Shown one piece after another: positions 31,341-40,964 of a stretch of 64,000 nt of DNA. Made by a program: the position numbers and the translations under genes. The stretch is taken from positions 186,001-250,000 of the forward strand of contig NZ_CANMKV010000001.1 in NCBI RefSeq assembly GCF_947498635.1, given 5' to 3'. The first letter of the stretch is position 1, and each line of letters begins with the position of its first letter. Origin of the DNA: an uncultured Microbulbifer sp. (GTDB lineage Bacteria > Pseudomonadota > Gammaproteobacteria > Pseudomonadales > Cellvibrionaceae). The notes beneath the pieces were generated by a model. It was not told the DNA's origin and did not search any database. It saw only the letters and a program-made list of their open reading frames with translations.

Positions 31341-32849
31341 CTAAAGATTGGCTATCTCAATCATCATGGCTGTATACATTTTTAAATTCAGCCGAAACTG
31401 TTCAACCGTAATAAATTCATGCTCGGAATGCCCTGTATAAGCAGCGCCAGGCATAGAGGGTCCAAAACTGACCGCATTAGGTAGCAACTTGGCATTGGTC
31501 GAGCCACCAATGGATACGGGCTCAGCTTTTTCCATACCGGTAAAGTGGCGAAAAACCTGTAATAGTGGCTGTACATGGGGTGCATCATCCACGCGGTAGG
31601 GTGTTCCCAGGGAAATAGCCGTATCAGCCAGAGCAATATCCGTGCGCTCCTGCCAGCTGGCTAGAGCCGTACGAATCTCTTTTTCCAGCTGTGGGGCCGT
31701 CTTGCCCGTAGGGCGGCGCAAGTTGAGATAACTGGTCAGACCGGAGTCTGTCTCTTTCACCATGGTAACAGCCGCCGTCATGGGGCCCATAAATTCATCG
31801 CTGTAGGCGATATCTCCAAACTGCTCGGCAAAGATACCCGTACCCACCAGGTCATTCAGGTAACGCACCGTCGCGCCCGCCGCATTGTTCGGCCACTGAT
31901 GCACACTGAGCACATCCGCCAGATAAGCGACCGCATTGACCCCATGTTCTGGTTCTGAGCTATGGGTGGCTACACCGCGGGCAGAGATCACCAGTTTGTC
32001 ATCCCGTTCAGTAAATTCAAACACGGCGGTTTTGTGTGTGGCCGATCGTGCACGAATGGCTGCGAGTAACTCTGAAGTGGCGTTGGCCAACACCGCAGAG
32101 GCCTCATCCGGTACCTGGCTGCGAAAGTAACCACCGGAGAAATTTTCAAGGTAGGGCTTATCAAAACCTTTCGGCAAGACACCCTTAGTACTGACCTGTA
32201 CCTCGCTCCAGCCCTTTTCCGCAGTCACCACCGGGTAGTTGGCGTCAATAGTGATGTTATAAGTGGGAGTGGGGTAGGTTTTCAGGAAGTCCTTGAGAGG
32301 CTCCCAATCAGACTCTTCTGCTAAATAGACCAGAAGCTCAACCCTGCGCTTCATCGGCACTCCACGGTCTTTGATCGCTTTCATTGCGTAGAGGGCTGTG
32401 GCTATTGGGCCCTTATCATCCTCACTGCCACGAGCAATCAATTTGCCCGGTTCGCTTTCTGCATCCAGGACAAAGGGGCTTTTCTGCCACTTGGCAGGGT
32501 TGGCCGGCTGGACATCACCATGGGTAACAATCCCCACTTTTTCTGAGCCCTCACCCAGGGCGATCACCACGACATGACCAAAATCTTGATACGCCAATCC
32601 CAGGGCCTGGGCCTTGCTTCGCAAGGCATTCTTAAAACCTGTAAATTCGGGATTGCTAGCCAAAGGTAGATCTTCGCGGGCCACTGTCTCGAAACGCACC
32701 AGGCTAGCCAGGGTTTCAGTCATGGCCGTTTCATATTTACTGACCGCATAGTCAGCAGCCTCCTGAGCCCGAGGAGAAACCCCCGCGGCAACAGTCGCAG
32801 ACAGGGATGCAAAAAAGAGTAGCGATAAAAGAGCCTGTCGTAGCGTCAT
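31341..32849 (-). CDS. exported M20-family metallopeptidase (dipeptidase)
   Basis: 502 residues from ATG 32849 (GGGGATCTT upstream), giving signal peptide MTLRQALLSLLFFASLSATV. A binuclear zinc peptidase: IVTHGDVQPA (HxD), RGSEDDKGPIATALYAM (metal Asp and bridging), YLAEESDWEP (catalytic Glu-Glu), and late GGSTNAKLLP and AAYTGHSEHEF (metal His). The lid/dimerisation domain lies between about residues 190 and 400. Such enzymes cleave dipeptides or tripeptides in the periplasm. It stands alone. Confidence 0.92.
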   Translation of the reverse strand: MTLRQALLSLLFFASLSATVAAGVSPRAQEAADYAVSKYETAMTETLASLVRFETVAREDLPLASNPEFTGFKNALRSKAQALGLAYQDFGHVVVIALGEGSEKVGIVTHGDVQPANPAKWQKSPFVLDAESEPGKLIARGSEDDKGPIATALYAMKAIKDRGVPMKRRVELLVYLAEESDWEPLKDFLKTYPTPTYNITIDANYPVVTAEKGWSEVQVSTKGVLPKGFDKPYLENFSGGYFRSQVPDEASAVLANATSELLAAIRARSATHKTAVFEFTERDDKLVISARGVATHSSEPEHGVNAVAYLADVLSVHQWPNNAAGATVRYLNDLVGTGIFAEQFGDIAYSDEFMGPMTAAVTMVKETDSGLTSYLNLRRPTGKTAPQLEKEIRTALASWQERTDIALADTAISLGTPYRVDDAPHVQPLLQVFRHFTGMEKAEPVSIGGSTNAKLLPNAVSFGPSMPGAAYTGHSEHEFITVEQFRLNLKMYTAMMIEIANL

Positions 32850-33195
32850 AAGATCCCCGGGCAAATAAAAGTGCCATTGTACATCCGCGGCCAGTAGCAT
32901 GACTCACCTTTTCATCCCAGTCCCCGTAGTGATTTTCGCCAGCTCTGGCGTCCTAAGCCACACGTACGCGAATATACGGCTGCTAAACTCATAATCTGGT
33001 CTTGGCTAGCGGCAGCACATACTTGCGCCGAATTACCCGTCAATACGGATATTTTCAGGCGGATAATAAACGGCAATCACAGCTTACAGACTCACGAGTG
33101 AAAAGAGCCCAGCCATGTCAGCGAGCAACTCCCAGCTGGGCGGCATCATTTCTGGATTGCTCAATATTGTGCATATCGCGAGACGGGAGTAACGC
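32850..33195. other. 346-bp spacer without recognised gene
   Basis: Divergent spacer between the M20 peptidase and the unknown plus-strand gene. An overlapping open frame (33002-33241) has no ribosome site and is judged to be spurious. It must hold both promoters, but I see no confident elements. Confidence 0.4.
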
Positions 33196-33861
33196 ATGGG
33201 GACCACCAACGGCAAACATTTCCATCGCAAGCAGTGGCTGAGTGTGCAACAGGCAGTAAGCCACCTCAGCGCCCTGGCGGAAGAACCCCTAACCAGCACC
33301 CACCTCGCTGACTTGGCCGAAGAAAAGCTTCTCGACCTCTATTGGTATCGCCCGGGGCAAAAGCTGACCTTTCTTAACCGCCAGGGGCAGAGGGAACTGG
33401 TTGAACCCTTGCGCTTGTGCACAGATAACCGCAGTGACTGGCGCGCAGTGGTCGGGATACTCCGCCACAGCCCCGCCCTACCCGCCTATGAGCAGGATAC
33501 TCCTTTACTTGAAGATACCGAGGGAAACCGCCTGCGTATTAGTTTTGACTATCATCAGCGCCCAGAACCATTCAGCGGCCGCTGGTATCCCAGCTTGGCA
33601 GAGTTGGTATTGAAACGCAGCGACCTGGAGCGACTGGAACCTCGACTGTTTTCCAGCCCAGAAAGCGATGACAAACTCGAGCGCCAGTTATTGCTCAATG
33701 TTATCTGGCAGCTTGAACAGCTAGCCCTGGATGGAGAACATCATTCCACCAGCTGGCTGGCCGAGCAATTGGCACAGCGTTCTTCAGCACTGGATCGGGG
33801 TGCCTGCGAGCGAATACTCCAGGCCGCAGAGCGCGAGGGGAGCCAAAACCGCGCGCACTAA
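33196..33861 (+). CDS. uncharacterised 221-residue protein
   Basis: I do not recognise this protein. It starts MGTTNGKHFHRKQWLSVQQAV with a GGGAG ribosome site 8 bp upstream. The first 60 residues (HLADLAEEKLLDLYWY) look like a winged-helix or phage-regulator-type segment. A central segment with RISFDYHQRPEPFSGRWYPSLAELVL and a C-terminal helical region with VIWQLEQLALDGE and LAQRSSALDRGACERILQ follow. The C-terminus has the feel of a Mor/adaptor or DNA-binding helical bundle, which is speculation. No signal peptide or membrane segment. Monocistronic. Confidence 0.65.
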   Translation: MGTTNGKHFHRKQWLSVQQAVSHLSALAEEPLTSTHLADLAEEKLLDLYWYRPGQKLTFLNRQGQRELVEPLRLCTDNRSDWRAVVGILRHSPALPAYEQDTPLLEDTEGNRLRISFDYHQRPEPFSGRWYPSLAELVLKRSDLERLEPRLFSSPESDDKLERQLLLNVIWQLEQLALDGEHHSTSWLAEQLAQRSSALDRGACERILQAAEREGSQNRAH

Positions 33862-34140
33862 TAAAAAAGGACTTACTCTATGAGCGGCGCTCACTTCAGC
33901 CTTTTTTGAACCCCCTTCCAAAGATTCCCTCCAGCCATTGGTCATAGGCTGTAAAAACGATACCCTAGCGCCAATGAATACTGTGCTAACCGGCCGGATA
34001 TAGAAAGGGGCCCTTTCGGGCTTCCCTGTTCTCTTCAGGATTCCAGGTCCATTGTGGACACTGAGGCTTTTTGATGGCCTCTGGGGAAGATTTCTCTCAC
34101 CGGGCCGGTGTGTAAAGAGCTTCTGGAGGTGAGGTACAGC

Positions 34141-34752
34141 GTGAAGGCCCGCAATAATCAAACCCATTACGGCTGGGTCGCCATTATCCTGCACTGGCTG
34201 ATGGCACCGGCAATTATCGGTCTTTTTGTACTCGGATGGTGGATGCGCCAGCTGTCCTATTATGACCCCTGGTATCAGCAGGCTCCCAATATCCACAAAG
34301 GCATCGGTATCTTGTTGCTAGTCGCCTTGGTGCTGCGCCTGCTGTGGCGGACGATAAATACAATTCCAAGAGACGAACCGAATATCCCACGCTGGCAGGC
34401 ACTAGCTGCCAGCGCCACTCACGCCCTGATCTACCTACTGCTTTTCGCCATAACGCTGTCGGGATACCTGATCTCTACTGCCGATGGGCGCGCCATTGAT
34501 GTTTTTGGTTGGTTTAGCGTGGCGGCCACCATCCAGGGGATTCCCAACCAGGAAGACCTTGCCGGCAGCCTACATGAAATCCTGGCCTGGTCACTTATCG
34601 TCCTTGTGAGCCTCCATACCCTGGCAGCCCTCAAGCACCACTTTATTGACCGGGATGCCACCCTGCGCAAAATGCTAGGTCTACCCATTAGCCCCTTTCG
34701 CTCCGAAGAGCAAAACATTAACACAACCACAAAAAAGGAAACCTCCACATGA
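34141..34752 (+). CDS. cytochrome b561 family membrane protein
   Basis: 203 residues from a GTG at 34141 with a very strong GGAGGTGA ribosome site. Four membrane helices carry the heme-ligand His residues (ILHWLMAPAI, PNIHKGIGILLL, SATHALIYLLLF, EILAWSLIVLVSLHTLAALKHHF in pieces), typical of the YodB/YceJ-type b561. It probably transfers electrons from quinol at the inner membrane. The stop overlaps the next start by 4 bp (ATGA), so it is co-translated with the YceI-family gene, an arrangement common in proteobacteria. Confidence 0.9.
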   Translation: MKARNNQTHYGWVAIILHWLMAPAIIGLFVLGWWMRQLSYYDPWYQQAPNIHKGIGILLLVALVLRLLWRTINTIPRDEPNIPRWQALAASATHALIYLLLFAITLSGYLISTADGRAIDVFGWFSVAATIQGIPNQEDLAGSLHEILAWSLIVLVSLHTLAALKHHFIDRDATLRKMLGLPISPFRSEEQNINTTTKKETST

Positions 34753-35315
34753 AGAAGCTCACCGCTTTTCTGTTCGCCATCCTGATGGGCACAACTGCCC
34801 ATGCTGCAGAATACAAAATTGACACCAAAGGCGCTCATGCGTTTGTGCAGTTTCGCATTAAGCACCTGGGCTACAGCTGGCTGTATGGCCGCTTTGATGA
34901 TTTCAACGGTTCATTTTTCTATGATGACAAAACGCCAGAAAAATCTACCGTCAACGTTAATATCGATGTAACCAGCCTCAACAGTAACCACGCCGAGCGT
35001 GACAAACACCTGCGCGGCACCGACTTTCTTTATACAGAAAAATTTCCTACCGCAACGTTCAAGAGCACCAGCTTTGAACCCCAGGAAGGTGGTAAAGCCC
35101 TACTAAAAGGTGAGCTGACCCTACGCGGAGTCACCAAGCCTGTAACCATTGATGTCACCAACATTGGCGGTGGTAAGGACCCTTGGGGCGGTTATCGCCA
35201 AGGCTTTAGTGGTACCACGGAATTTGACCTAAAGGATTTCGGTATTGATTACAATCTGGGCCCGGCCTCCCAAAAAGTTGAAATGATTCTGGATATTGAA
35301 GGTGTTCGTATTTGA
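34749..35315 (+). CDS. YceI-family exported lipocalin-like protein
   Basis: 188 residues with signal peptide MKKLTAFLFAILMGTTAHA cut before AEYKID. The mature protein is a YceI beta-barrel: YKIDTKGAHAFVQFRIKHLG, ITSLNSNHAERDKHLR-type motif (seen as VTSLNSNHAERDKHLRGTDF in part), FPTATFKSTSF, and late GKDPWGGYRQGFSGTTEFDL. Members bind polyisoprenoids such as quinones in a hydrophobic tunnel. Coupling to cytochrome b561 supports a quinone-related role in the periplasm. A GC-rich hairpin follows the stop. Confidence 0.92.
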   Translation: MKKLTAFLFAILMGTTAHAAEYKIDTKGAHAFVQFRIKHLGYSWLYGRFDDFNGSFFYDDKTPEKSTVNVNIDVTSLNSNHAERDKHLRGTDFLYTEKFPTATFKSTSFEPQEGGKALLKGELTLRGVTKPVTIDVTNIGGGKDPWGGYRQGFSGTTEFDLKDFGIDYNLGPASQKVEMILDIEGVRI

Positions 35316-35341
35316 GCCGCCTAAAATAAGATAATTTCATT

Positions 35342-35370
35342 GGGGCTCGACTCCATAAAGATCGGGCCCC
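35342..35370 (+). terminator. possible terminator after the yceI-type gene
   Basis: GGGGCTCGA and TCGGGCCCC pair through nine positions with one G-U. The T-run is absent, so it may only be an mRNA 3' hairpin. It lies 26 bp past the stop. Confidence 0.5.
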
Positions 35371-36097
35371 TACTTACGCTGATCGTAAAAGTATGTGCAT
35401 AGCACCGTAAATACCCAAGTTACAGGCTATCGCAACTCCGCCAGCGAAGCTGACAACAAACGCTCATTGACCAGCAGGGTAAAAACTGTACAACAGGAAC
35501 TCCACCTGGCAGAAAATGTCGCTAATTTGGCATTTTTCAGCGCCTACAAATCCATTAAATTAGTACCAAGTAAACGATCTTGCCGATTTCCACTCGGAGC
35601 CACTAAATACCGCCCCATTCAGCTGCAAAAAATGACTCCATTAAGAAATCGCAGCTGCCAATCTCACAGATGAGGAAGAGACCACTCTTGACTATCGTTT
35701 CAGGGCCCAAAAAGACCGATTAGCAGACACAAAGTTATAACTAGCTCACACTAAGTAAGCACGAACTATTACAGTACTTTTGACGACAGTTGAGTTTTTC
35801 AGTGAAAATAGCAACTATGGGCAATAGTGATTGCATTCGCTCCAAGGTTAAGTATCAAACAGCCTCCAATTTGCGATACCTGCAGGTAAGCACTTGCTTT
35901 CCCAATAAGGCTAACGACACGGCTTGACTGTCAGCGACATAGAAATATAGCCGGGACGAGTTTTGGCTAAGAGTATGTTGGGATTAGTGTATTGTCGCCC
36001 AGATCAATAAGCCCATCGGTGAACAGTGAATCAGCGCCGAAATGGCGAGAAGCTCCAGCACAGCGCCCGGAGTCATCCGGAGTAAAAGGACAAAATA
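35371..36097. other. 727-bp intergenic region, no gene recognised
   Basis: An open frame at 35395-35673 encodes a peptide without a recognisable domain, ribosome site or typical codon choice and is not called. The region precedes the FHA/kinase cluster; AAAGGACAAAATA before 36098 is its ribosome site. Otherwise I see nothing. Confidence 0.45.
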
Positions 36098-37075
36098 ATG
36101 GCTTGCTTACAGCATCCAGATAGGGACCAACCCGTATACCTGATGGCACACCACACCATAGGCCGTCGCCAGGGTGCCGTGGATACCCGTATTACCAGCG
36201 CGGAGATTTCCGGCATCCACTCAGCTATCCAGTGGACCGGCACCCATTGGAATATTCGCGATCTCAGCCGCAATGGGACCTGGCTGAACGGACAGCAACT
36301 CGTCCCCGCCAAAAGCTACCCATTACAAACGGGTGACACAATCTGCTTCGGCCGAGTCAATAACCCAGCTTGGATTGTTGAGAATCTCGATGCCCCAGAG
36401 AACCTGCTGATCGACCTGCAGACCGGCGAAGCCCAACCCCTCGAACAATACCACCTGCTGCCGGATGAAAGTGAACCCCTCGCCAGCTTGCATTTCAGCC
36501 CCGTCACCGCCCAGTGGCAGTACGAGTTCACCAGTAATTCCGCCGAGGGCGAAAAGAAGCTGGTCAACCACGGAGACCGCATCGACTGCGGCCTGCACAG
36601 CTGGCAACTGTTCCTCGCTGACAACCAGGGCGCCACCAAAGAGCTCTCCTTGCAGCAGCTTTCAATTACGGATTTCGGCCTGCGCTTTTCAGTAAGCTCC
36701 CATGAAGAGCATGTGCAGCTGCAACTACAACGAGAAGGCATGAAACAGACCCTGCCGGCTCGCATCCACAACTACTTGCTGCTTTATCTCGCGCGGGCTC
36801 GCTTCCGCGATATGCAAAGCGGCATGGATACTGATTCGCAAGGCTGGGTTTCCATCCAGGTTGCCACCCATGAACTGGGCATCACCGTCAACCACCTGAA
36901 TACACAGATCTTCCGGGCGCGCAAGCAGATCTCAGAGTCACTGCCGGATGCCGTCGATACGTCAAATTTGGTGGAAAGACGCTCCTGGGAGATTCGCCTG
37001 GGGTGCCCCCAGTTTGAAATCTATAAAGGCACTCAGCTGGAGGCAAAAACTGAGAGTCTCGAGGTAGAGCCTTAG
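36098..37075 (+). CDS. FHA-domain protein with C-terminal winged-helix-like region
   Basis: 325 residues, no signal peptide. An FHA domain occupies about residues 10-100: YLMAHHTIGRRQGAVDTRI, then ISGIHSAIQWTG and LSRNGTWLNGQQL, the usual Gly-Arg, Ser-xx-His and Asn-Gly-Thr contacts for phosphothreonine. A central region of unknown fold follows. Near residues 215-300 a helical segment (RIHNYLLLYLARARF, then GWVSIQVATHELGITVNHLNTQIFRARKQI in pieces) resembles a winged helix of the trans_reg_C type. The pairing suggests a phospho-controlled DNA-binding protein. It lies 440 bp upstream of a Ser/Thr kinase gene on the same strand, its likely partner. Confidence 0.85.
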   Translation: MACLQHPDRDQPVYLMAHHTIGRRQGAVDTRITSAEISGIHSAIQWTGTHWNIRDLSRNGTWLNGQQLVPAKSYPLQTGDTICFGRVNNPAWIVENLDAPENLLIDLQTGEAQPLEQYHLLPDESEPLASLHFSPVTAQWQYEFTSNSAEGEKKLVNHGDRIDCGLHSWQLFLADNQGATKELSLQQLSITDFGLRFSVSSHEEHVQLQLQREGMKQTLPARIHNYLLLYLARARFRDMQSGMDTDSQGWVSIQVATHELGITVNHLNTQIFRARKQISESLPDAVDTSNLVERRSWEIRLGCPQFEIYKGTQLEAKTESLEVEP

Positions 37076-37516
37076 GGCATCTACGTAAAGCTTTAGTGGC
37101 TGCTAGCCATAATGGGGTGGATCTGTGCCTATTGCTCAAGATGTGGTAGGTGTAGGCCACCTGTAAAACCCAAGCCACTTCCAGGGAAATCTCAATAGAC
37201 TCAGAATTTTATGCCCTAAATGACTAACTCGTAGATCAAGCCTCTATTATTGAATACTCAAGCACGATTGGAATATCTGAAATAGGCCCCTCTCAGATAA
37301 ATACTGCTGCAGATAGTAATTCATAAAGTCTACTCCCGCTGAGTCAGCGACTAAGCGATGGGTAGCAGGCTCACTGAATTGCGGGTTTATGCAACCGATA
37401 GCAATCCAAAAGATATGGAATAACGTGAACCATTTCCTCTGAGGGGGGGACAGATGGGTTCATGAAAATGTACTATCAGGTAGAATCCCCTATCCATCCG
37501 AAAAGAACGAAATACA
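37076..37516. other. 441-bp spacer before the kinase gene
   Basis: No ORF, hairpin or repeat is convincing. GCCCCTCTCAG-like and poly-G segments occur near 37290 and 37445 without clear meaning. It probably carries the kinase promoter. Confidence 0.4.
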
Positions 37517-40066
37517 ATGGACGTAGTTGCGCTGGAGAAAACTGAGGTATACCAAGGTCGCTATCGGGTAGAGCGCACCCTGGGCGCCGGGGGTATGGGT
37601 GTTGTTTACCTGGCTGAAGACGTAAAGCTGGGGCGAAAGGTCGCCATCAAGCAGTTGCGCTCCGATATGACCGGTAACTCCGCCGAAGCCCGCTTTCGCA
37701 GTGAAGCACAATTATTAGCCAGACTGAACCACCCGAACATTGTACGTTTGTACGATGTCTTGGAGAAAGAGCATAATATAGCCCTGGTTATGGAACTGGT
37801 TGAAGGTGTTACTCTTAAAGAGTGGATGCGCGAACGCACTACTACTTTATCAGAGAAACTTGACCTGCTAATGCAGATCTGCCAGGGGCTCAGCAAAGCT
37901 CACGGCTTGGGGATTATCCACCGGGATTTAAAACCCGAGAATATCCTGGTCACCAATGATGGCGTAGCCAAAATCACGGATTTCGGAATCGCCAAAGACC
38001 TCGACTGCGACCAGCAACTAACAAGAGAAGACCATATTGCTGGTAGCGTGCAGGCTATGTCTCCTGAACAATTGCAGGGAAATACCCTCGATCCGCGCAG
38101 CGACCTATTCAGCCTTGGCAGTATTGCTTATGAACTGCTTTGCGATAGCAAGCCATTTGAGCGCGGTGACAAGAGTCCCCTGGCCTTTGCCCAGCAAATA
38201 ACCAGTAAACCTCATATTCCACCACAACAAGCCTGGCCCGAGATCCCCAAGCCTCTCACAGCTCTATTGGATAGGTTGCTATCTAAACGCCCTGAGCTTC
38301 GCCCTGAATCCGCCTCTGCTGTTTTTGAGGCCCTGGAACTTGTCCGAAAACATGGTATTGATGCCAGCACACAGCAATATTCTGAGACAGTGACCCAGCT
38401 ACTGATTAAGCCTCGTAAAAAACGCAGGCAAATTATTTCGGTTTTCATGGGGCTCGCGCTAATAGGAATTTTCACTTTTTGGGGGTGGCGAACTTTTTTA
38501 CAGCTGCCCCCTCAATATATAGCTGTTCTCCCAGTGGAAATAAACGGGGCGGTAAGGGGTGAAGAAAATGCTGAGATGCTAGTCAAAGCCATGGTTCGCC
38601 AGGCCCTTTTAGGTGCCCCAACTCAGCTTAAGTCAAGTGCCTTGGTGAGCTATTCAGCACTAAAAAATGCCAGCCATGAGGAACAGCTAAAGAATTTGCA
38701 AAATAAAGGCGTTACGGATGCCTTATTAGCACGCCTTGACTGTATGCAGCTACGTTGCAATATTGAGCTCCAAAGAATAAACCCTTCGGACAACCAAATT
38801 CAATATCAAACTAGTTTTGTGTTCCTTAGCGATAAAAGACAAGAAGCCCAATACACTATCGGCAATAGCGTGGTAGAGCTTTTCTCTAAAAATTACCGAA
38901 AAAAACCCAACCAAGAAGTCAGAATGGATAATGGAGATTACAATCGCTACTTGACTGTTCTTTATAAAATTGATGGTGATGAAGCCGTCAGCTCCTCTGA
39001 CTTAGAAGTACTGAAAGAGTTAATTGGTACATACCCCCAAAATACAAATCTATATTCAGCTTATGCAAAAGCATCAGCAGCCTTATTTACTGTAACTAAT
39101 GACAATAGGCTTCTTTCTGGGGCTCTAGGGGTTCTTGTTAGCGCTGAGGGCTTCGCAAGCAATCAAACAGCCATCCTAGAGGCCAAACTGTTAATAAAAT
39201 CTTTAGGTACAGACCGAAAAGGCTTTGAGTCCATATTGAAAAAGCTCCAAACTCAAGGACATCCTTCAGCACACCTCCTAATTCAATTTTCCCGTTTTCA
39301 ATATTTACATGGCCGCCACGAAGAAAGCTTGATTTATGCACAAGAAGCAGCCGCACTAAACCCCTCATTCAACAATTTTTATTACATCGCAATTAATGAG
39401 ATAGCCTTAGGTAACTATGATTCAGCAAGGATCACCCTAAACAAGATGATAAAAACCTACCCTGAAAGATGGAAGGCGTACAATCTCCTGGGGGTTATTG
39501 AGCTTGAAACAGGAAACCTAAATGAAGCTGAAAGAGCAATAACCTCAATTCCTGAAAAGCTGCGTGACTGGCCCACAAAATCCAACTTGGGAACTATTTA
39601 TTTCCTTAAGGGTAATTACAAAGAAGCACTCAATTCACACAAATCACTTTATAAAGATTCGCCAAATAACCTAACGGCGATTTACCACCTTGCTGAAACA
39701 TACTTAGTATTACAGAATAAAGCTAAAGCCTCTGAATATTTCAGCAAAATAATAGACCTCACAACTGAAAGCCAAGATATTTTAGCTCGAAGATATCGAG
39801 CCGAAGCCCTTGCGTATACAGGGAAAACTTCAGCTTCAATCTCCTTAATAAAAGAATTACTAAGAGATGCTCCAGACAGTACCAATATAATGCGTTCAGC
39901 AGCTCTGGTTTATACACTTGCTGAAGAATGGCAATCTGCAAGTTATCACTTGGAACAGCTCATAGAACAAGGGCTGAGTCCAGAGTGGTTTTCCCTACCC
40001 GTTTTTAAACGTCTCTGTACTCAACCACAAACCGCAGAAGCAGTAGTAGAAACTATCTGCTCTTAG
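37517..40066 (+). CDS. membrane Ser/Thr protein kinase with TPR-like sensor half
   Basis: 849 residues. An intact Hanks-type kinase domain covers about residues 16-280: glycine loop LGAGGMGVVYLAE, VAIK Lys45, HRDLKPEN (His135-Asp137, Asn142), DFG at 155-157, activation-loop SPEQ in place of APE, and DPRSDLFSLG. A basic stretch (KPRKKRRQ) precedes one membrane helix at about 305-324. The C-terminal 500 residues are exported by topology and hold TPR-like helical pairs from about 480 on (for example LLGVIELETGNLNEAERAI, NLGTIYFLKGNYKEALNSH). This distal half is much AT-richer than the kinase half. Probable partner of the two FHA proteins nearby. Confidence 0.92.
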   Translation: MDVVALEKTEVYQGRYRVERTLGAGGMGVVYLAEDVKLGRKVAIKQLRSDMTGNSAEARFRSEAQLLARLNHPNIVRLYDVLEKEHNIALVMELVEGVTLKEWMRERTTTLSEKLDLLMQICQGLSKAHGLGIIHRDLKPENILVTNDGVAKITDFGIAKDLDCDQQLTREDHIAGSVQAMSPEQLQGNTLDPRSDLFSLGSIAYELLCDSKPFERGDKSPLAFAQQITSKPHIPPQQAWPEIPKPLTALLDRLLSKRPELRPESASAVFEALELVRKHGIDASTQQYSETVTQLLIKPRKKRRQIISVFMGLALIGIFTFWGWRTFLQLPPQYIAVLPVEINGAVRGEENAEMLVKAMVRQALLGAPTQLKSSALVSYSALKNASHEEQLKNLQNKGVTDALLARLDCMQLRCNIELQRINPSDNQIQYQTSFVFLSDKRQEAQYTIGNSVVELFSKNYRKKPNQEVRMDNGDYNRYLTVLYKIDGDEAVSSSDLEVLKELIGTYPQNTNLYSAYAKASAALFTVTNDNRLLSGALGVLVSAEGFASNQTAILEAKLLIKSLGTDRKGFESILKKLQTQGHPSAHLLIQFSRFQYLHGRHEESLIYAQEAAALNPSFNNFYYIAINEIALGNYDSARITLNKMIKTYPERWKAYNLLGVIELETGNLNEAERAITSIPEKLRDWPTKSNLGTIYFLKGNYKEALNSHKSLYKDSPNNLTAIYHLAETYLVLQNKAKASEYFSKIIDLTTESQDILARRYRAEALAYTGKTSASISLIKELLRDAPDSTNIMRSAALVYTLAEEWQSASYHLEQLIEQGLSPEWFSLPVFKRLCTQPQTAEAVVETICS

Positions 40067-40545
40067 GGAAGAGGGCTAACGACAGCATATGGATCACCAG
40101 AAACAAAGTGCATTCCCGTTTCAGCATCTACACACATCCATAAAAATGAAAAATTATCAGGAATAAGTTCTTTATCTGCAATCTTAATAACTAGCTTTGT
40201 AAAGTCCCCATCTACTTCTTTGGCACGGGCACGAAACTGGTGACGAAAGTCTGGGCTTAGAGCAATGATGCCATCCAGCTTGTGATTTTGGCGATAGCGC
40301 ACAAATTCTAGGTCGCGACCAGAAACTTCTGACAGATCCAGGGTTATTTTCAGCGTCGCCACCCCACCCTTGCGAATATTGAAACGCATATTGCCAAAAT
40401 GTTCTTCCGGGTTATCGGCATTAAATAGCGGCCAGTACTGCGGCTCACCATCTTTTTGCTCTCTCGGTCTTAAAACCAGATCCAGTTTCAACCCTTCTTT
40501 AGGAACCTCGCACTCCAGTACGGGTAAGTCGGCACAATCGCTCAT
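40063..40545 (-). CDS. uncharacterised 160-residue protein
   Basis: I do not recognise the family. ATG at 40545 has AAGGGG upstream. No signal peptide or membrane helix. The sequence suggests a mixed beta domain: LDLVLRPREQ, FNADNPEEHFGNMRFNIRKGG, VATLKITLDL, EVDGDFTKLVIKIAD, and a final NFSFLWMCVDAETG in pieces. Its stop overlaps the end of the convergent kinase gene by 4 bp, and its leader lies just past a minus-strand terminator (40649-40679). It may belong functionally to the kinase cluster, on position alone. Confidence 0.65.
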   Translation of the reverse strand: MSDCADLPVLECEVPKEGLKLDLVLRPREQKDGEPQYWPLFNADNPEEHFGNMRFNIRKGGVATLKITLDLSEVSGRDLEFVRYRQNHKLDGIIALSPDFRHQFRARAKEVDGDFTKLVIKIADKELIPDNFSFLWMCVDAETGMHFVSGDPYAVVSPLP

Positions 40546-40645
40546 CGTTCATCCCCTTGTAAGCATTTGTTATTTGGCGTCACCAAAAGACGTTTTATCT
40601 TGTGTAGAATACGTCTGTGACTGTGTCATCATAACCAGTTCGGCT

Positions 40646-40964
40646 TTTAAAAAAAGCCGGCAGTATACATACTACCGGCCCGAAATGATGGTCCCAACCA
40701 TCGACGGTTACAACAACACTATCAAGAGCAAAATTTGGCATCCGTGCCCCGGGCAAGCTCATCCAAAAGTTCCGACTAAGACTCTGCACCGGTCGGTTCC
40801 AGCTTGTCCGCTCAGCTTACGCTGATTCTTTCCATCCCCCGCACCTCCGACAGCGCGAGAAAATTAAATCCATCCAAAATATGTTGTGGGGGCTGCCCAT
40901 CCATGGCAGGGAAACTGCTTTCACAAACTCCCGTACCCCCTCAACTGGATGCTACTTTACGGAT
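40646..40964 (-). ncRNA. candidate minus-strand non-coding RNA or leader RNA
   Basis: On the minus strand a promoter-like pair (TTGTAA, 16-bp spacer, TGTAAT at 40976-40971) precedes about 320 nt that end at a strong intrinsic terminator near 40649-40679. No credible ORF fills the interval. The sequence is rich in local stems: TCAGC-GTAA-GCTGA with a GNRA loop, CTGCC-ATGGATG-GGCAG, CCGAC...GTCGG, and GATGGT-TGGG-ACCATC. About 13 GGA triplets occur. It does not show RNase P, tmRNA or SRP signatures. Alternatives are a regulatory leader of the 40545 gene or a degraded gene. Confidence 0.42.
40649..40679 (-). terminator. Rho-independent terminator on minus strand
   Basis: Minus strand reads GCCGGTAGT - 6 nt - ACTGCCGGC followed by TTTTTTT. 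Nine pairs with one G-U. It lies about 100 bp upstream of the 40545 start codon, so it ends a separate transcript or a leader. Confidence 0.8.

Noticed and set aside
35395-35673. 92-residue plus-strand open frame after the yceI-type gene
   Set aside because: No ribosome site, no recognisable domain and unlikely composition.
40595-40789. 64-residue minus-strand open frame
   Set aside because: It runs straight through the strong terminator at 40649-40679.
40646-40964. RNase P RNA, tmRNA or SRP RNA
   Set aside because: The conserved GGAGGAAAGTCC-type, tRNA-like Ala and SRP tetraloop signatures are absent.
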